A stretch of DNA of 64,000 nt from Thiocapsa roseopersicina (GTDB lineage: Bacteria > Pseudomonadota > Gammaproteobacteria > Chromatiales > Chromatiaceae): positions 186,001 to 250,000 of the forward strand of contig NZ_FNNZ01000002.1 of the NCBI RefSeq assembly GCF_900106925.1. Direction: 5' to 3'. Positions 8,466 to 16,057 of the stretch are shown piece after piece. The first letter of the stretch is position 1; each line of letters begins with the position of its first letter. The notes beneath the pieces were generated by a model, which was not told the origin of the DNA, did not search any database, and was given only the letters and a program-made list of their open reading frames with translations. The translations under genes and the position numbers were made by a program.

Positions 8466-9217
8466 AGCCGAAGGTCGCCTTTTTCGAGTTCACGAGCTGC
8501 GAAGGCTGCCAGCTCACCGTCCTCGACACCCTGCAACGCCATCCCGAGCTTCTCGAGGTGATCGAGATCGTCCAGTTCCGCGAGGCGATGACCGAGCGCA
8601 GCGACGACTATCAGATCGCCTTCATCGAGGGCTCCTGTACGCGACCGTCCGACGAGGAGAAGATCCGCGAGATCCGCACGCAGGCGCAGATCGTGATCGC
8701 GGTCGGCGCCTGTGCACACCTGGGCGGCATCAACGCCATCCGCAATCGCATGCCGTTGGACGATGTGCGCGAGTACGTCTACGGCGACAAGAAGGACTGG
8801 TTCGAGACCTACCCGGCACGTCCGCTGAGCGCCGTGATCAAGGTCGACGCCGTGATCCCGGGCTGCCCGATCGACCGCGACGAATTCGCCATGGCGGTCA
8901 CGCATCTGTTGCAGGGCCGCATGCCGGCGATCCCCGATTACCCGCTCTGCATCGAGTGCAAGCTCACCGAGAACGTCTGCATGTTCCTGCGCGGACAGAC
9001 CTGTCTCGGGCCCATCACGCGTGCCGGCTGCGACGCCATCTGCCCGTCCTGCGGGCAAGGCTGCGAGGGCTGTCGCGGGCTCGTCCCCTCGCCCAACTTG
9101 GGATCGATCAAAGAGGCGCTTCGCGAGCGCGGAATGACCGAAGAGCAGATCGATGCCCGGTTGTCGCTGTTCCTCACCTATCAAACCATGCAAATGGATG
9201 GAGTGACGCCGGCATGA
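8462..9217 (+). CDS. hydD: Group 3b [NiFe] hydrogenase small (delta) subunit
   Basis: Electron-transferring small subunit of 251 aa. The N-terminal FTSCEGCQLTVLD holds the CxxC ligands of the proximal [4Fe-4S] cluster. The other proximal ligands are likely in EGSCTRP, VGACAHLGG and IPGCPIDRDE. The C-terminal part, CIECKLTENVC and then CDAICPSCGQGCEGC, should bind medial and distal clusters. There is no Tat signal, so the enzyme is cytoplasmic, as expected for group 3. It overlaps hydG and hydA by 4 nt. Confidence 0.93.
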   Translation: MKPKVAFFEFTSCEGCQLTVLDTLQRHPELLEVIEIVQFREAMTERSDDYQIAFIEGSCTRPSDEEKIREIRTQAQIVIAVGACAHLGGINAIRNRMPLDDVREYVYGDKKDWFETYPARPLSAVIKVDAVIPGCPIDRDEFAMAVTHLLQGRMPAIPDYPLCIECKLTENVCMFLRGQTCLGPITRAGCDAICPSCGQGCEGCRGLVPSPNLGSIKEALRERGMTEEQIDARLSLFLTYQTMQMDGVTPA

Positions 9218-10500
9218 GTACCCTGAAGGTCGATGTTCATCATGTCACGCGCGTCGAAGGGCACGGCAATATCGTCGTCGATGTCGAGAACGGCGAGCTG
9301 ACCCAGTGCGATCTGCAGATCGTCGAAACACCGCGCTTCTTCGAGGCGATATTGCGCGGTCGCGCCTACGACGAGGCATCCCACATCACCTCGCGCATCT
9401 GCGGGATTTGCGCGGTGGGGCACGCGACGGCCTCCCTGCGTGCGACCGAGCAGGCGCTCGGGGTCACGCCCAGCCTGCAGACGACCCTGCTGCGCAAGCT
9501 GAACTTTCACGGCGAGATCCTCGACAGCCATGTTCTGCATATCTACATGCTGGTGGCGCCCGACTATCTCGGCCTCGGCAGCGTGATCCCGCTTGCCAAG
9601 AGCGCGCCGGATCTCGTCCTGCGCGCATTGCGCATGAAGCAGCTTGCCGGCGATCTCTGCGCAACCCTCTGCGGACGCCATACCCATCCCATCTCCATGA
9701 CGGTCGGCGGATTCACGCAGTTCCCCAAGCCCGCGGATCTGCGCGCCCTGCGCGAGCGCCTGGTCGCCTCGCGTGCGGACTGCGACGCGACGATCCAGCT
9801 GTTGCAGGGCCTGGAGTTCCCGGCGTTCGAGCGCGACACCGAATACGTCGCCCTGCATCGGGACGACGAGTACTGCTTCATCGACGGGTCCATCGCAAGC
9901 AGCGACGGCGGGATCCGGCCGCTCGCCGATTATCGCGAGGTGACCAACGAGACCATCGTCCCGCATTCGTCCGCCAAGCACGCCCGCCATCAACGCGAGT
10001 CGTACCTGGTCGGGGCGCTCGCGCGCTTCAACATCAATTACGATCGGCTGCACCCCCGCGCGCAGGCCGCGGCCGAGGCACTCGGCCTCCGACCCAAGAC
10101 GATCAATCCCTATCTGAATGCCGCGGCCCAGGCGGTGGAGGTCGTCCATTGCACAGAGGATGCGATCCTGCTGATCGACCAGCTGCTCGAGCACGGCATC
10201 CGGCATGAAGAGCCGGCCGCGCCCACGCGCATGTCGGGCGAAGGTGTCGGCGCCGCCGACGTGCCGCGCGGGACACTCTTCCATCACTACAAGATCGAGG
10301 ACGGGACGATCGTCGGGGCGAACTGCATCATCCCGACCGGGCAGAACCTGGCGAACATCGAGCTGGACATGCGCGCGCTCGTCCCCGGGATCCTCGACCG
10401 GACGCAGCAGGAGATCACTTTGGCGCTGGAGATGCTGGTGCGCGCGTACGACCCCTGCATCTCATGCTCGACGCACATGCTCGACGTCAAGTTCGTTTAA
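9214..10500 (+). CDS. hydA: Group 3b [NiFe] hydrogenase large (alpha) catalytic subunit
   Basis: Catalytic subunit of 428 aa that binds the NiFe(CN)2CO centre. The L1 motif is RICGIC (about residues 62-67) and the L2 motif DPCISCSTH lies at the C-terminus. Both CxxC pairs are intact, so the enzyme should be active. After the His of L2 there is a seven-residue tail (MLDVKFV), the peptide normally removed by a HyaD/HycI-type protease after nickel insertion. The stop codon TAA lies inside the left end of a dispersed repeat (10495-10586). A maturation protease is encoded 313 nt downstream. Group 3b enzymes of this HydBGDA type use NADP(H) and can also reduce sulfur or polysulfide. Confidence 0.95.
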   Translation: MSTLKVDVHHVTRVEGHGNIVVDVENGELTQCDLQIVETPRFFEAILRGRAYDEASHITSRICGICAVGHATASLRATEQALGVTPSLQTTLLRKLNFHGEILDSHVLHIYMLVAPDYLGLGSVIPLAKSAPDLVLRALRMKQLAGDLCATLCGRHTHPISMTVGGFTQFPKPADLRALRERLVASRADCDATIQLLQGLEFPAFERDTEYVALHRDDEYCFIDGSIASSDGGIRPLADYREVTNETIVPHSSAKHARHQRESYLVGALARFNINYDRLHPRAQAAAEALGLRPKTINPYLNAAAQAVEVVHCTEDAILLIDQLLEHGIRHEEPAAPTRMSGEGVGAADVPRGTLFHHYKIEDGTIVGANCIIPTGQNLANIELDMRALVPGILDRTQQEITLALEMLVRAYDPCISCSTHMLDVKFV

Positions 10501-10586
10501 ACCGCGTCGTCGAGTGACATGCATTGACCGGAGCCAGCTCGCGGACGCACGGGGACAAACGAACGCCGGAGTCGACGCGGTTTAAA
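10495..10586. repeat. Dispersed TTTAAACCGCG repeat, single-module copy
   Basis: A 92-bp module bounded by GTTTAAACCGCGTCG and GTCGACGCGGTTTAAA, a terminal inverted repeat. Its left end contains the hydA stop codon. The interior differs from the copies at 14510, 36371, 41306 and 62157, so it is an older or different subtype. It occupies part of the 313-bp gap between hydA and the protease gene. Confidence 0.75.
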
Positions 10587-10604
10587 AGTGATGGATTTTT
10601 TTGC

Positions 10605-10690
10605 TGAACCGCGTCATTGCGAGGGTACAGGGAATTCGTTTAACGACGCCGTCCGCCGAAAGGCGATTCCGGCTTCGGGTACGGTCTAAA
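10605..10690. repeat. Degenerate second module of the dispersed repeat
   Basis: Begins TGAACCGCGTCATTGCG after a T-rich spacer and ends GGTCTAAAC. The order of ACCGCGTC end, unrelated interior and GGT-TAAAC end matches the second module seen at other loci, but the right end has decayed. No gene is seen between here and 10813. Confidence 0.45.
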
Positions 10691-10813
10691 CAATTATCCC
10701 GGAGCGCTTCATGGCAGTATTGATCCTACCCAGCCCGACGGCCTGTTCATGACACCGCTCCTGCGGTGTCACGTCGCTTCCGGCGCTCCGCACCAAGCGC
10801 AGGCTTGGCCGCA

Positions 10814-11341
10814 ATGATGACCAAAGCCCCAATTGCCACGCTCGTCTTGGCGTTGGGCAATCCCTTGCGCGGAGACGACGGCGTCGGCGCAGCCGTCTTG
10901 AACGCCCTGCCCGACCTTCCCCCGGGCGTGACGGGGTTGGATGGCGGCACACCCGGGCTGGGTTTGGTCCTGAGCCTGCGGGGCTACGATCGCGCCATCA
11001 TCGTCGATGCGGCCGAGATGGGAGAGATGCCCGGAACTTGGCGACGCTTCAGCCCCGATTGCCTGCGAGCCCAAGATCCGGACCTGCGCGGAACCCTGCA
11101 CGATGCCGGTCTGGCCGAAGCGCTGCTGCTGGGCGAGGCGCTCCGAGTGCTCCCGTCCGAGATCATCATCTTCGGGATCCAGCCGGGCGAGATCGGTTGG
11201 TCGCCCGGCTTGACACCGGCCGTCGCCGCGGCGATCCCCGACCTCTGCGAGGCCATCATGAGTCTCTTGGCGATCGAGCCGCGTCAAACTGCAGGCGACA
11301 GTCATCGCAAGGCATCGATGCCTGCACCGAAGTTGATGTGA
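10814..11341 (+). CDS. Hydrogenase maturation protease, probable HydA endopeptidase
   Basis: Nickel-dependent endopeptidase (HyaD/HybD/HycI family, peptidase M52) that trims the C-terminal tail of the large subunit. The 175-aa product has LALGNPLRGDDGVGAAVL at the N-terminus, AIIVDAAEMG in the middle and GTLHDAGLAEAL later. These supply the acidic, Asp and His nickel ligands of the family. Two consecutive ATGs stand at 10814 and 10817; neither has a clear ribosome site. It is the natural partner of HydA because of its position, although a second family member lies at 48304. Its 3' end overlaps the convergent thioredoxin-like gene by 40 bp. Confidence 0.85.
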   Translation: MMTKAPIATLVLALGNPLRGDDGVGAAVLNALPDLPPGVTGLDGGTPGLGLVLSLRGYDRAIIVDAAEMGEMPGTWRRFSPDCLRAQDPDLRGTLHDAGLAEALLLGEALRVLPSEIIIFGIQPGEIGWSPGLTPAVAAAIPDLCEAIMSLLAIEPRQTAGDSHRKASMPAPKLM

Positions 11342-11538
11342 AACGCCGTCCCGTCCATGACCAGTGCCGGGACGGACTTGACGCCGAATGCCTCCGCCTC
11401 GTCCAGACGCGCGCGGTCGGTACCGAGATGGACAACCTCGACCTCATACCTTGCGGGGTCGATGGCCTTGGCTAAACTTTGCTCAGCCGCGATACAGACA
11501 GGGCAACCGGCATGATAGAAGATCGCTTTGCTCTTCAT
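11302..11538 (-). CDS. Thioredoxin-fold / glutaredoxin-like small protein
   Basis: A 78-aa protein starting MKSKAIFYHAGCPVCIAAEQ. It has the beta-alpha-beta start and CxxC (CPVC, residues 12-15) of the thioredoxin fold, with a cis-Pro-like segment VPALVMDG near residue 60. A GGAG site precedes the ATG at 11538. It is transcribed away from an HxlR regulator with about 140 bp between the starts, so it is a likely target of that regulator. The length is short for thioredoxin and closer to glutaredoxin-like thiol carriers. Function beyond thiol-disulfide exchange is not shown. Confidence 0.75.
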   Translation of the reverse strand: MKSKAIFYHAGCPVCIAAEQSLAKAIDPARYEVEVVHLGTDRARLDEAEAFGVKSVPALVMDGTAFHINFGAGIDALR

Positions 11539-11621
11539 CCTGGTCTCCGTTCTGATGGGTGGCCAAGGCGCGATGCCGAAGCCTGCCTTCGATAGTAGGA
11601 GCAACAGGACCGCTCGAATAG

Positions 11622-11655
11622 CGGGCACTTTTCGGTAAGCCGGGCACTTTTTGGT
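11622..11655. promoter_or_regulatory. Paired direct repeats, candidate HxlR operator
   Basis: Two copies of CGGGCACTTTT(C/T)GGT start at 11622 and 11641, 19 bp apart, in the gap between the divergent thioredoxin-like and HxlR genes. The near two-turn spacing on one face of the helix suits a dimeric winged-helix repressor. No binding data are available. Confidence 0.4.
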
Positions 11656-11678
11656 GTAATTTATTGATTCTCAAAACA

Positions 11679-12023
11679 ATGAAAAAACCATCGTCGCCAC
11701 TGCGCTCGACCTACAAAAAACTCGAGGACGTGGTCGGCTGCAAATGGTCGGTCTCGGTGCTGCAAGCCGTCGGCGCCGGGATCACGCGACCTGGAGCCCT
11801 GGAACGTCATATCGACGGCATCTCGACCAAGGTCCTGTCGGAACGGCTGCGAAAACTCACCCACTACGACTTGCTGTCCAAGCAGGTCTTCGCCGAGTCC
11901 CCGCCGCGCACGGAATACGGACTGACCGAAAAGGGGCGGAAGCTGGTGAGTATCATCGATCAGATCAGGACGCTCGACTCGGTATCCGAACCGGCCGAGC
12001 AAAGCGATCCGCCAAACGCCTAG
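11679..12023 (+). CDS. HxlR-family winged-helix transcriptional regulator
   Basis: A 114-aa regulator of the HxlR (MarR-like) family. The N-terminal helix EDVVGCKWSVSVLQAV corresponds to the family's usual GGKW segment. DGISTKVLSERLRKL is the recognition helix and TEYGLTEKGRKLVSII the wing. A cysteine replaces the second Gly of GGKW; several HxlR members such as YodB and HypR use N-terminal cysteines as redox sensors. The neighbouring thiol protein fits a redox role, which is inference. The ATG at 11679 was taken; an in-frame TTG at 11664 would add five residues. Confidence 0.85.
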   Translation: MKKPSSPLRSTYKKLEDVVGCKWSVSVLQAVGAGITRPGALERHIDGISTKVLSERLRKLTHYDLLSKQVFAESPPRTEYGLTEKGRKLVSIIDQIRTLDSVSEPAEQSDPPNA

Positions 12024-12195
12024 GGCAGTTCTCTGCCGATCGGTCCGGCATCGCGTCCCGCCGGTGAGCAGTCGGCGCGTCCCGGCGGTCGGGCCCATCG
12101 TCGAGCTCGGCCGGAGGGTGCCTCGCTCGATCCGTCGCGGTCCCGCCTGGATGGCCGGTGATCCGTCCCGGTCGGACAGGGTCTAGACTGACGAC

Positions 12196-12798
12196 ATGGA
12201 TCTGCTCTCCGCCGCCATCCTGCTCGCCATCATCATGGACCCCTTGGGGAATATTCCGGTGTTCCATTCGCTGCTCGGGCGCTATTCGCGTCCCCGACGC
12301 ATTCGGATCATCGGGCGCGAGCTGGTGGTCGCCTACCTGGTCCTGTTGGCCTTCCTGGCGGCGGGCGATCTGGTCCTGCGCTACCTGGGGCTCGAGCAAC
12401 CGGCGCTCGGCGTCGCGGGGGGCGTGGTGCTCTTCATCATCGCGCTGCGGATGGTCTTCCCGGATCATGAGACGATCGAGCGGCGCGAGCTCGACGAGGA
12501 ACCCTTCATCGTCCCGCTGGCGGTGCCCATGATCGCCGGACCGTCCGCGCTCGCCGCGGTGCTGCTGCTGGTGAGCCGCGAGCCCGATCGGTTTTGGACC
12601 TGGTTTGGCGCCCTGACTGCGGCTTGGTGCGTCAGCGCCGCGATCCTGCTGGCGTCAGGGCTTCTGATGGAGAAATTGGGTCCGCGCGCGCTTCGGGCGC
12701 TCGTGCGACTCACCGGGATGCTGCTGATCATGATGGCGGTGCAGATGCTGATGGACGGAGTCGCCGTCTATGTCGAGGAGATGCTCGGCGGGCGCTGA
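12196..12798 (+). CDS. MarC family integral membrane protein
   Basis: A 200-aa protein with six predicted membrane helices, matching the UPF0056/MarC family in length and in the motifs IIMDPLGNIPVF (residues 12-23) and PLAVPMIAGPSALAAV in the second half. The family's transport function is unsettled, and an older link to multiple antibiotic resistance was not upheld. It is separated from the HxlR gene by 172 bp. Heptamer repeats begin directly after its stop. Confidence 0.9.
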   Translation: MDLLSAAILLAIIMDPLGNIPVFHSLLGRYSRPRRIRIIGRELVVAYLVLLAFLAAGDLVLRYLGLEQPALGVAGGVVLFIIALRMVFPDHETIERRELDEEPFIVPLAVPMIAGPSALAAVLLLVSREPDRFWTWFGALTAAWCVSAAILLASGLLMEKLGPRALRALVRLTGMLLIMMAVQMLMDGVAVYVEEMLGGR

Positions 12799-13134
12799 CC
12801 TGCCGCCTGCCGCCTGCCGCCTGCCGCCTGCCGCCTGCCGCCTGCCGCCTGCCGCCTGCTATCAGCTATCAGCTATCAGCTATCAGCTATCATCCCAAAT
12901 CCGGCATTCAGAACCACAAAAGCGCAAAGGACGCAAAGTAAAACAAGGATTTGCAATGCGAATGACGTTCACCCTTTGGGTGAATAGCCGCATTGAAACA
13001 AGGCATCGAACGCCTTTGCGTCCTTTGCGCCTTTGCGGTTCAACTACTCTTTTTAGGCTCATCAATCCCTGGTGGCTGACGGCTGGAAGCTGGCGGCTGA
13101 TGGCTGATGGCTGATGGCTGGAGGCTGGAAGCCG
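12799..13134. repeat. Composite element: heptamer arrays flanking a long inverted repeat
   Basis: Left arm: CTGCCGC heptamers (12800-12858) followed by TATCAGC heptamers (12860-12893). Right arm (about 13074-13130): degenerate GGCTGAT/GGCTGGA heptamers that are close to the complement of the left ones. Between them lies a 27-nt inverted repeat (12912-12938 and 13014-13040, 25 of 27 positions complementary). In its loop is a nested hairpin, CAATGCG...TTCACCC-TTTG-GGGTGAA...CGCATTG. No gene is seen. The whole block sits between the MarC and FAD-oxidoreductase 3' ends, where transcripts converge. Confidence 0.85.
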
Positions 13135-13137
13135 GAC

Positions 13138-14499
13138 TCAACCGACGCGCCGCAGGATCCCCTCCGCCGCCATCAGCCCGTTGACCGCCGCGCCCACAAT
13201 GCCGCGCGACTTCCCTGCCCCGTCGCCCGCGACGAAGAGTCCGGGGACGTCCGTTTCCAGCTCGCGGCTGGTCGGGTAGCGGACATCGTAGAACTTGATC
13301 TCGGGCACATAGATGATGGTCGAGGGATGGGCGACACCCGGGATGACGCGGGCGAGCAGCTCGAGGCTTTCCTGGAGGTTGCGCACGATCCGGCCAGGGT
13401 AGGCGAAGGAGATGTCGCCGGGCGTGACGCCGGGGCCCGGCGGCAGGGTCGGCATCAACTTGTCGAAGCCGAGCTCGGCGGAGAAGAAGCTCTGCGCCTT
13501 GGAGCGTCGCCCGGCCATGAGATCGCCCCAGCGCTGGACGACGAGACTGTTGCCGCCGCCCCAGAAGTTGGCGAAGCGGGCGACCTGCTGTCCCATCTCG
13601 GTGGTGTCCTGCAGCGGCTCGGTCATGCCCACCGTGTTCAAGATCGCGAAGTTGGTATTGAGCGTCTTGGATGCCTTCAGCGCGTCGCCGTTGACAAGAC
13701 GGAAGTCGCGGTGCTCCTCGATTCGGACATGGCCGCCCGGATTGGTGCAGAAGGTGCGTGTGCGATCCTGATGGGTCGGTGTGCAGAAGATGAATTTGGG
13801 GTCGTAGAGGACGTCGGTGATCTCCTCGTAGACCGCCGAGGCGATCTCGACCCGACAGCCGATGTCGATCACGCCGTGGCCGGTGCGCACCCCCAGTGCA
13901 CGCGCCTTCTCGCGGAACCAGTAGGCGCCTTCGCGACCCGGTGCGCAGACCAGATAGGGCGCGCGGAAGTCACCTGCGGCGGTCTCGATCAGGAAGCCGC
14001 CGTCGGTCTCGCGGCGGATCTCGGTCACCGCGGTTCCCAGCATCAAGGTGCCGCCGCGTTGCTCGACCGTGTCGGCCATCGCCTTGGTGACCCGATGCGC
14101 GAAGTCGGTCCCCATGTGACGCTGTACCACCGGAACCAGCTGGATATCCCAGCGGCCCTTCGAGGCCGGCCGGCGGACCCAGGAGACGCGGTCGAGCCAC
14201 CATTGAATGCGCGCCTCGTCCAGACCATGCAGCGTCGGGTCCGCCCCGTGGTCGAGAAAGATCCGATCTACCTCCTGGATCCGACGGGTCGCCTCCTCCT
14301 CCGATAGCCCGAGCTCCGCGAGATCCAGTCCGATATGCGGCGAGAGGTTGAGCTTGCCGTCCGTGTAGCCGCCGGCCCCGCCCGGCCGCGGGCGGCGGTC
14401 GATGACCAGGACCTTCATCCTGTCCGCGAGCCGCATGGCCGCGAACAGCCCGGCGGGTCCCGCCCCGATGATGACGACGTCGAACGCTTTGGCCGGCAT
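13138..14499 (-). CDS. FAD-dependent dehydrogenase (COG2509-like)
   Basis: A 453-aa flavoprotein. The N-terminus FDVVIIGAGPAGLFAAMRLA is a dinucleotide-binding fold and VLVIDRRPRPGGAGGYTDGK continues it. The C-terminal VPGLFVAGDGAGKSRGIVGA is the second FAD-contact motif with the glycine-rich run. The best match by memory is the family of predicted FAD-dependent dehydrogenases related to electron-transfer flavoprotein and glutathione-reductase-like folds; the substrate is unknown. The ATG at 14499 has AAGGAG upstream, and that ribosome site directly abuts the end of the dispersed repeat at 14510. Confidence 0.8.
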   Translation of the reverse strand: MPAKAFDVVIIGAGPAGLFAAMRLADRMKVLVIDRRPRPGGAGGYTDGKLNLSPHIGLDLAELGLSEEEATRRIQEVDRIFLDHGADPTLHGLDEARIQWWLDRVSWVRRPASKGRWDIQLVPVVQRHMGTDFAHRVTKAMADTVEQRGGTLMLGTAVTEIRRETDGGFLIETAAGDFRAPYLVCAPGREGAYWFREKARALGVRTGHGVIDIGCRVEIASAVYEEITDVLYDPKFIFCTPTHQDRTRTFCTNPGGHVRIEEHRDFRLVNGDALKASKTLNTNFAILNTVGMTEPLQDTTEMGQQVARFANFWGGGNSLVVQRWGDLMAGRRSKAQSFFSAELGFDKLMPTLPPGPGVTPGDISFAYPGRIVRNLQESLELLARVIPGVAHPSTIIYVPEIKFYDVRYPTSRELETDVPGLFVAGDGAGKSRGIVGAAVNGLMAAEGILRRVG

Positions 14500-14509
14500 G
14501 CTCGTCTCC

Positions 14510-14706
14510 TTAAACCGCGCCCGGCGCGGTATGCGACGTTTTTGGATGGGATCGGCCCCGGCAGACTTGACGACCGCTGGAGTCGGCGCGGTTTAAGATA
14601 TTGAAAAAATATAAACTTTTTGAACAGCGTCCACGTTAGGGACCATGGATGCACCAAACGTCGAGCTCACTCGAAAGTGAGCGTCTCGCTCTGGACGCGG
14701 TTTAAA
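14510..14706. repeat. Dispersed TTTAAACCGCG repeat, two-module copy (subtype I)
   Basis: Module 1 runs from 14510 to 14596, starting TTAAACCGCGCCCGG and ending GGCGCGGTTTAA. An AT-rich spacer follows. Module 2 (about 14621-14706) has a decayed left end and ends TCTGGACGCGGTTTAAA. It is nearly identical to 36371-36563. Module 2 contains the small hairpin CTCACT-CGAA-AGTGAG. The copy lies between two minus-strand genes and ends 20 bp from the stop of the downstream-facing gene. Confidence 0.85.
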
Positions 14707-14725
14707 TCCTCGATTATCGACGGGG

Positions 14726-15943
14726 TTACTCCGGATCCAGCTCCACGGACGGCACGCGGAAAAGCGTGCGCTTGACCTCGTCGAAGTAGTCCGGGAGGTA
14801 CCGCTCCCAGAGTCGCACGGGCAATCGATCGAGTCGAGCCTCGGGTGCGGCGGGAAGCGCGAAGAGGTATTCGAGGAGGAACTCCAGGTTCTGCGACAGC
14901 TGTCCTTGGTAGGCCCGTCCCAGGCGCTGGCGGATGATGCGGTCCTCGTGCATGCAGCGGCCGATCTCGCTCTCCAAGGTCTCCGCAGGGTCCGAGCAGA
15001 TGATCTCCACGCGCACAGCCGGCTCGCCGCTGCGCACGAAGGTCTCGAAACGGCGGCGAGTTTCCCATGGCGTGATGCCATGAGCCCCGAAGATCCGCAC
15101 GACCTTCTCGGGGAGCCCCTGCGCCAGGATCCGGTCCTTGTCCGGGTGAAAATCGACGAGCAGATTCACTGCGCTGTAATCGCCCCGATGGACCTCGCGC
15201 TCCACCGGCCGACACCCCAGTCCCCGGAGGATCTCGGACAGACGCGCCTCCGCGTCCGGCGCGATGACGACCTTGATTCCGGCGACGTCGTTGATCTCGA
15301 CATCATGGGGCCATCCCGGTGCAGGCATCGCGCGCAGACGATGCAGGAGCGCGCGCCCGTGCGCTTCGAGGCTGTCTATAGCGCGGGCGGGGTCGTGAGC
15401 AAGATCCGGTCGGAGCGGTCCGACGAGTCCGCCGATCGTCGCGTCGGATTCCGGAAGCCGCGGATCTGATCGAGCCCGACGCAGGATCTCTTCGTAAAGC
15501 CAATCGACGACCTTGCGCGCCGACTTCTCGGCGAGTCGCCGGATGCGCTTGATTCGGCTTGAGCCGACATAACGGCGTTGTCCTTCGGAGCCGGTGAAAT
15601 AGGCTGTGCCCCGAAACGGGGTCTCGCGATAGAAACGTCCAGGGTCGACCCGGTAGCCGGCCACCAACCGGGTCGCCCGCTCGGATGCGTCCGGCAGGTA
15701 GGCGACGAGCTGGTCCTTGAGGTCGCCCTTGGTGAAGCAGGTTCGACGCGTGATCCGTCCGCCGTGCACGCCCTGCAGCAGACCCTCGGCAAGCAGCGGG
15801 AGGTAACGGGCGACATAGACGGAGTTGAAGTGCACCAACTGCAGCAAGGCCGTCGGGTCCGACGCCTCGAATCGGTCGAGCATCCAGCGCCCGATCAGGT
15901 CGTGCAGTGCCTCGCGATGGATGAATCCGGTGATCTTGATCAT
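14726..15943 (-). CDS. Protein of unknown function with a faint RelA/SpoT-synthetase-like C-terminal half
   Basis: A 405-aa protein I do not recognise. The N-terminal half is rich in Arg and Leu. From about residue 205 it reads DVEINDVAGIKVVI, then HRGDYSAVNLLVDF, then VRVEIICSDP followed by SEIGRCMHED. The order and spacing recall the nucleotidyltransferase core of (p)ppGpp synthetases (D-x-x-G-x-R-V, the GY-x-S-x-H strand, and E-V-Q-I...E-x-G-x-x-H). This is a visual resemblance and several catalytic residues do not align exactly. The gene follows the radical-SAM amrS with 114 nt between and in the same direction, so it may belong to that operon. A stable hairpin precedes its start. Confidence 0.5.
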   Translation of the reverse strand: MIKITGFIHREALHDLIGRWMLDRFEASDPTALLQLVHFNSVYVARYLPLLAEGLLQGVHGGRITRRTCFTKGDLKDQLVAYLPDASERATRLVAGYRVDPGRFYRETPFRGTAYFTGSEGQRRYVGSSRIKRIRRLAEKSARKVVDWLYEEILRRARSDPRLPESDATIGGLVGPLRPDLAHDPARAIDSLEAHGRALLHRLRAMPAPGWPHDVEINDVAGIKVVIAPDAEARLSEILRGLGCRPVEREVHRGDYSAVNLLVDFHPDKDRILAQGLPEKVVRIFGAHGITPWETRRRFETFVRSGEPAVRVEIICSDPAETLESEIGRCMHEDRIIRQRLGRAYQGQLSQNLEFLLEYLFALPAAPEARLDRLPVRLWERYLPDYFDEVKRTLFRVPSVELDPE

Positions 15944-15954
15944 CGTGACCTGAT

Positions 15955-15986
15955 GATCGGCAGGGCGATCCGCTCGCCTGCCGATC
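15955..15986 (-). other. Hairpin before the RelA-like gene
   Basis: GATCGGCAGGGCGA and TCGCCTGCCGATC form a 13-bp stem with one bulged base and a 5-nt loop. It lies 12 nt upstream of the ATG at 15943, in the gap after amrS. It could stabilise the mRNA end, terminate weakly, or mask the ribosome site. There is no U-tract. Confidence 0.5.
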
Positions 15987-16057
15987 CGGCGTCCTCGTCG
16001 CGACTCGACTCGGGCTCCATCCTTGCGGTCGAGCCTTCCCTGCTGCCCGGCCGCCGT

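Noticed and set aside
6559..10500. HoxFUYH or membrane-bound uptake hydrogenase
   Set aside because: There is no Tat signal, no cytochrome b, and no NuoF-like subunit; the AsrA/AsrB-like partners define group 3b.
12799..13134. CRISPR array
   Set aside because: Units are contiguous 7-mers without spacers and no cas genes are near.
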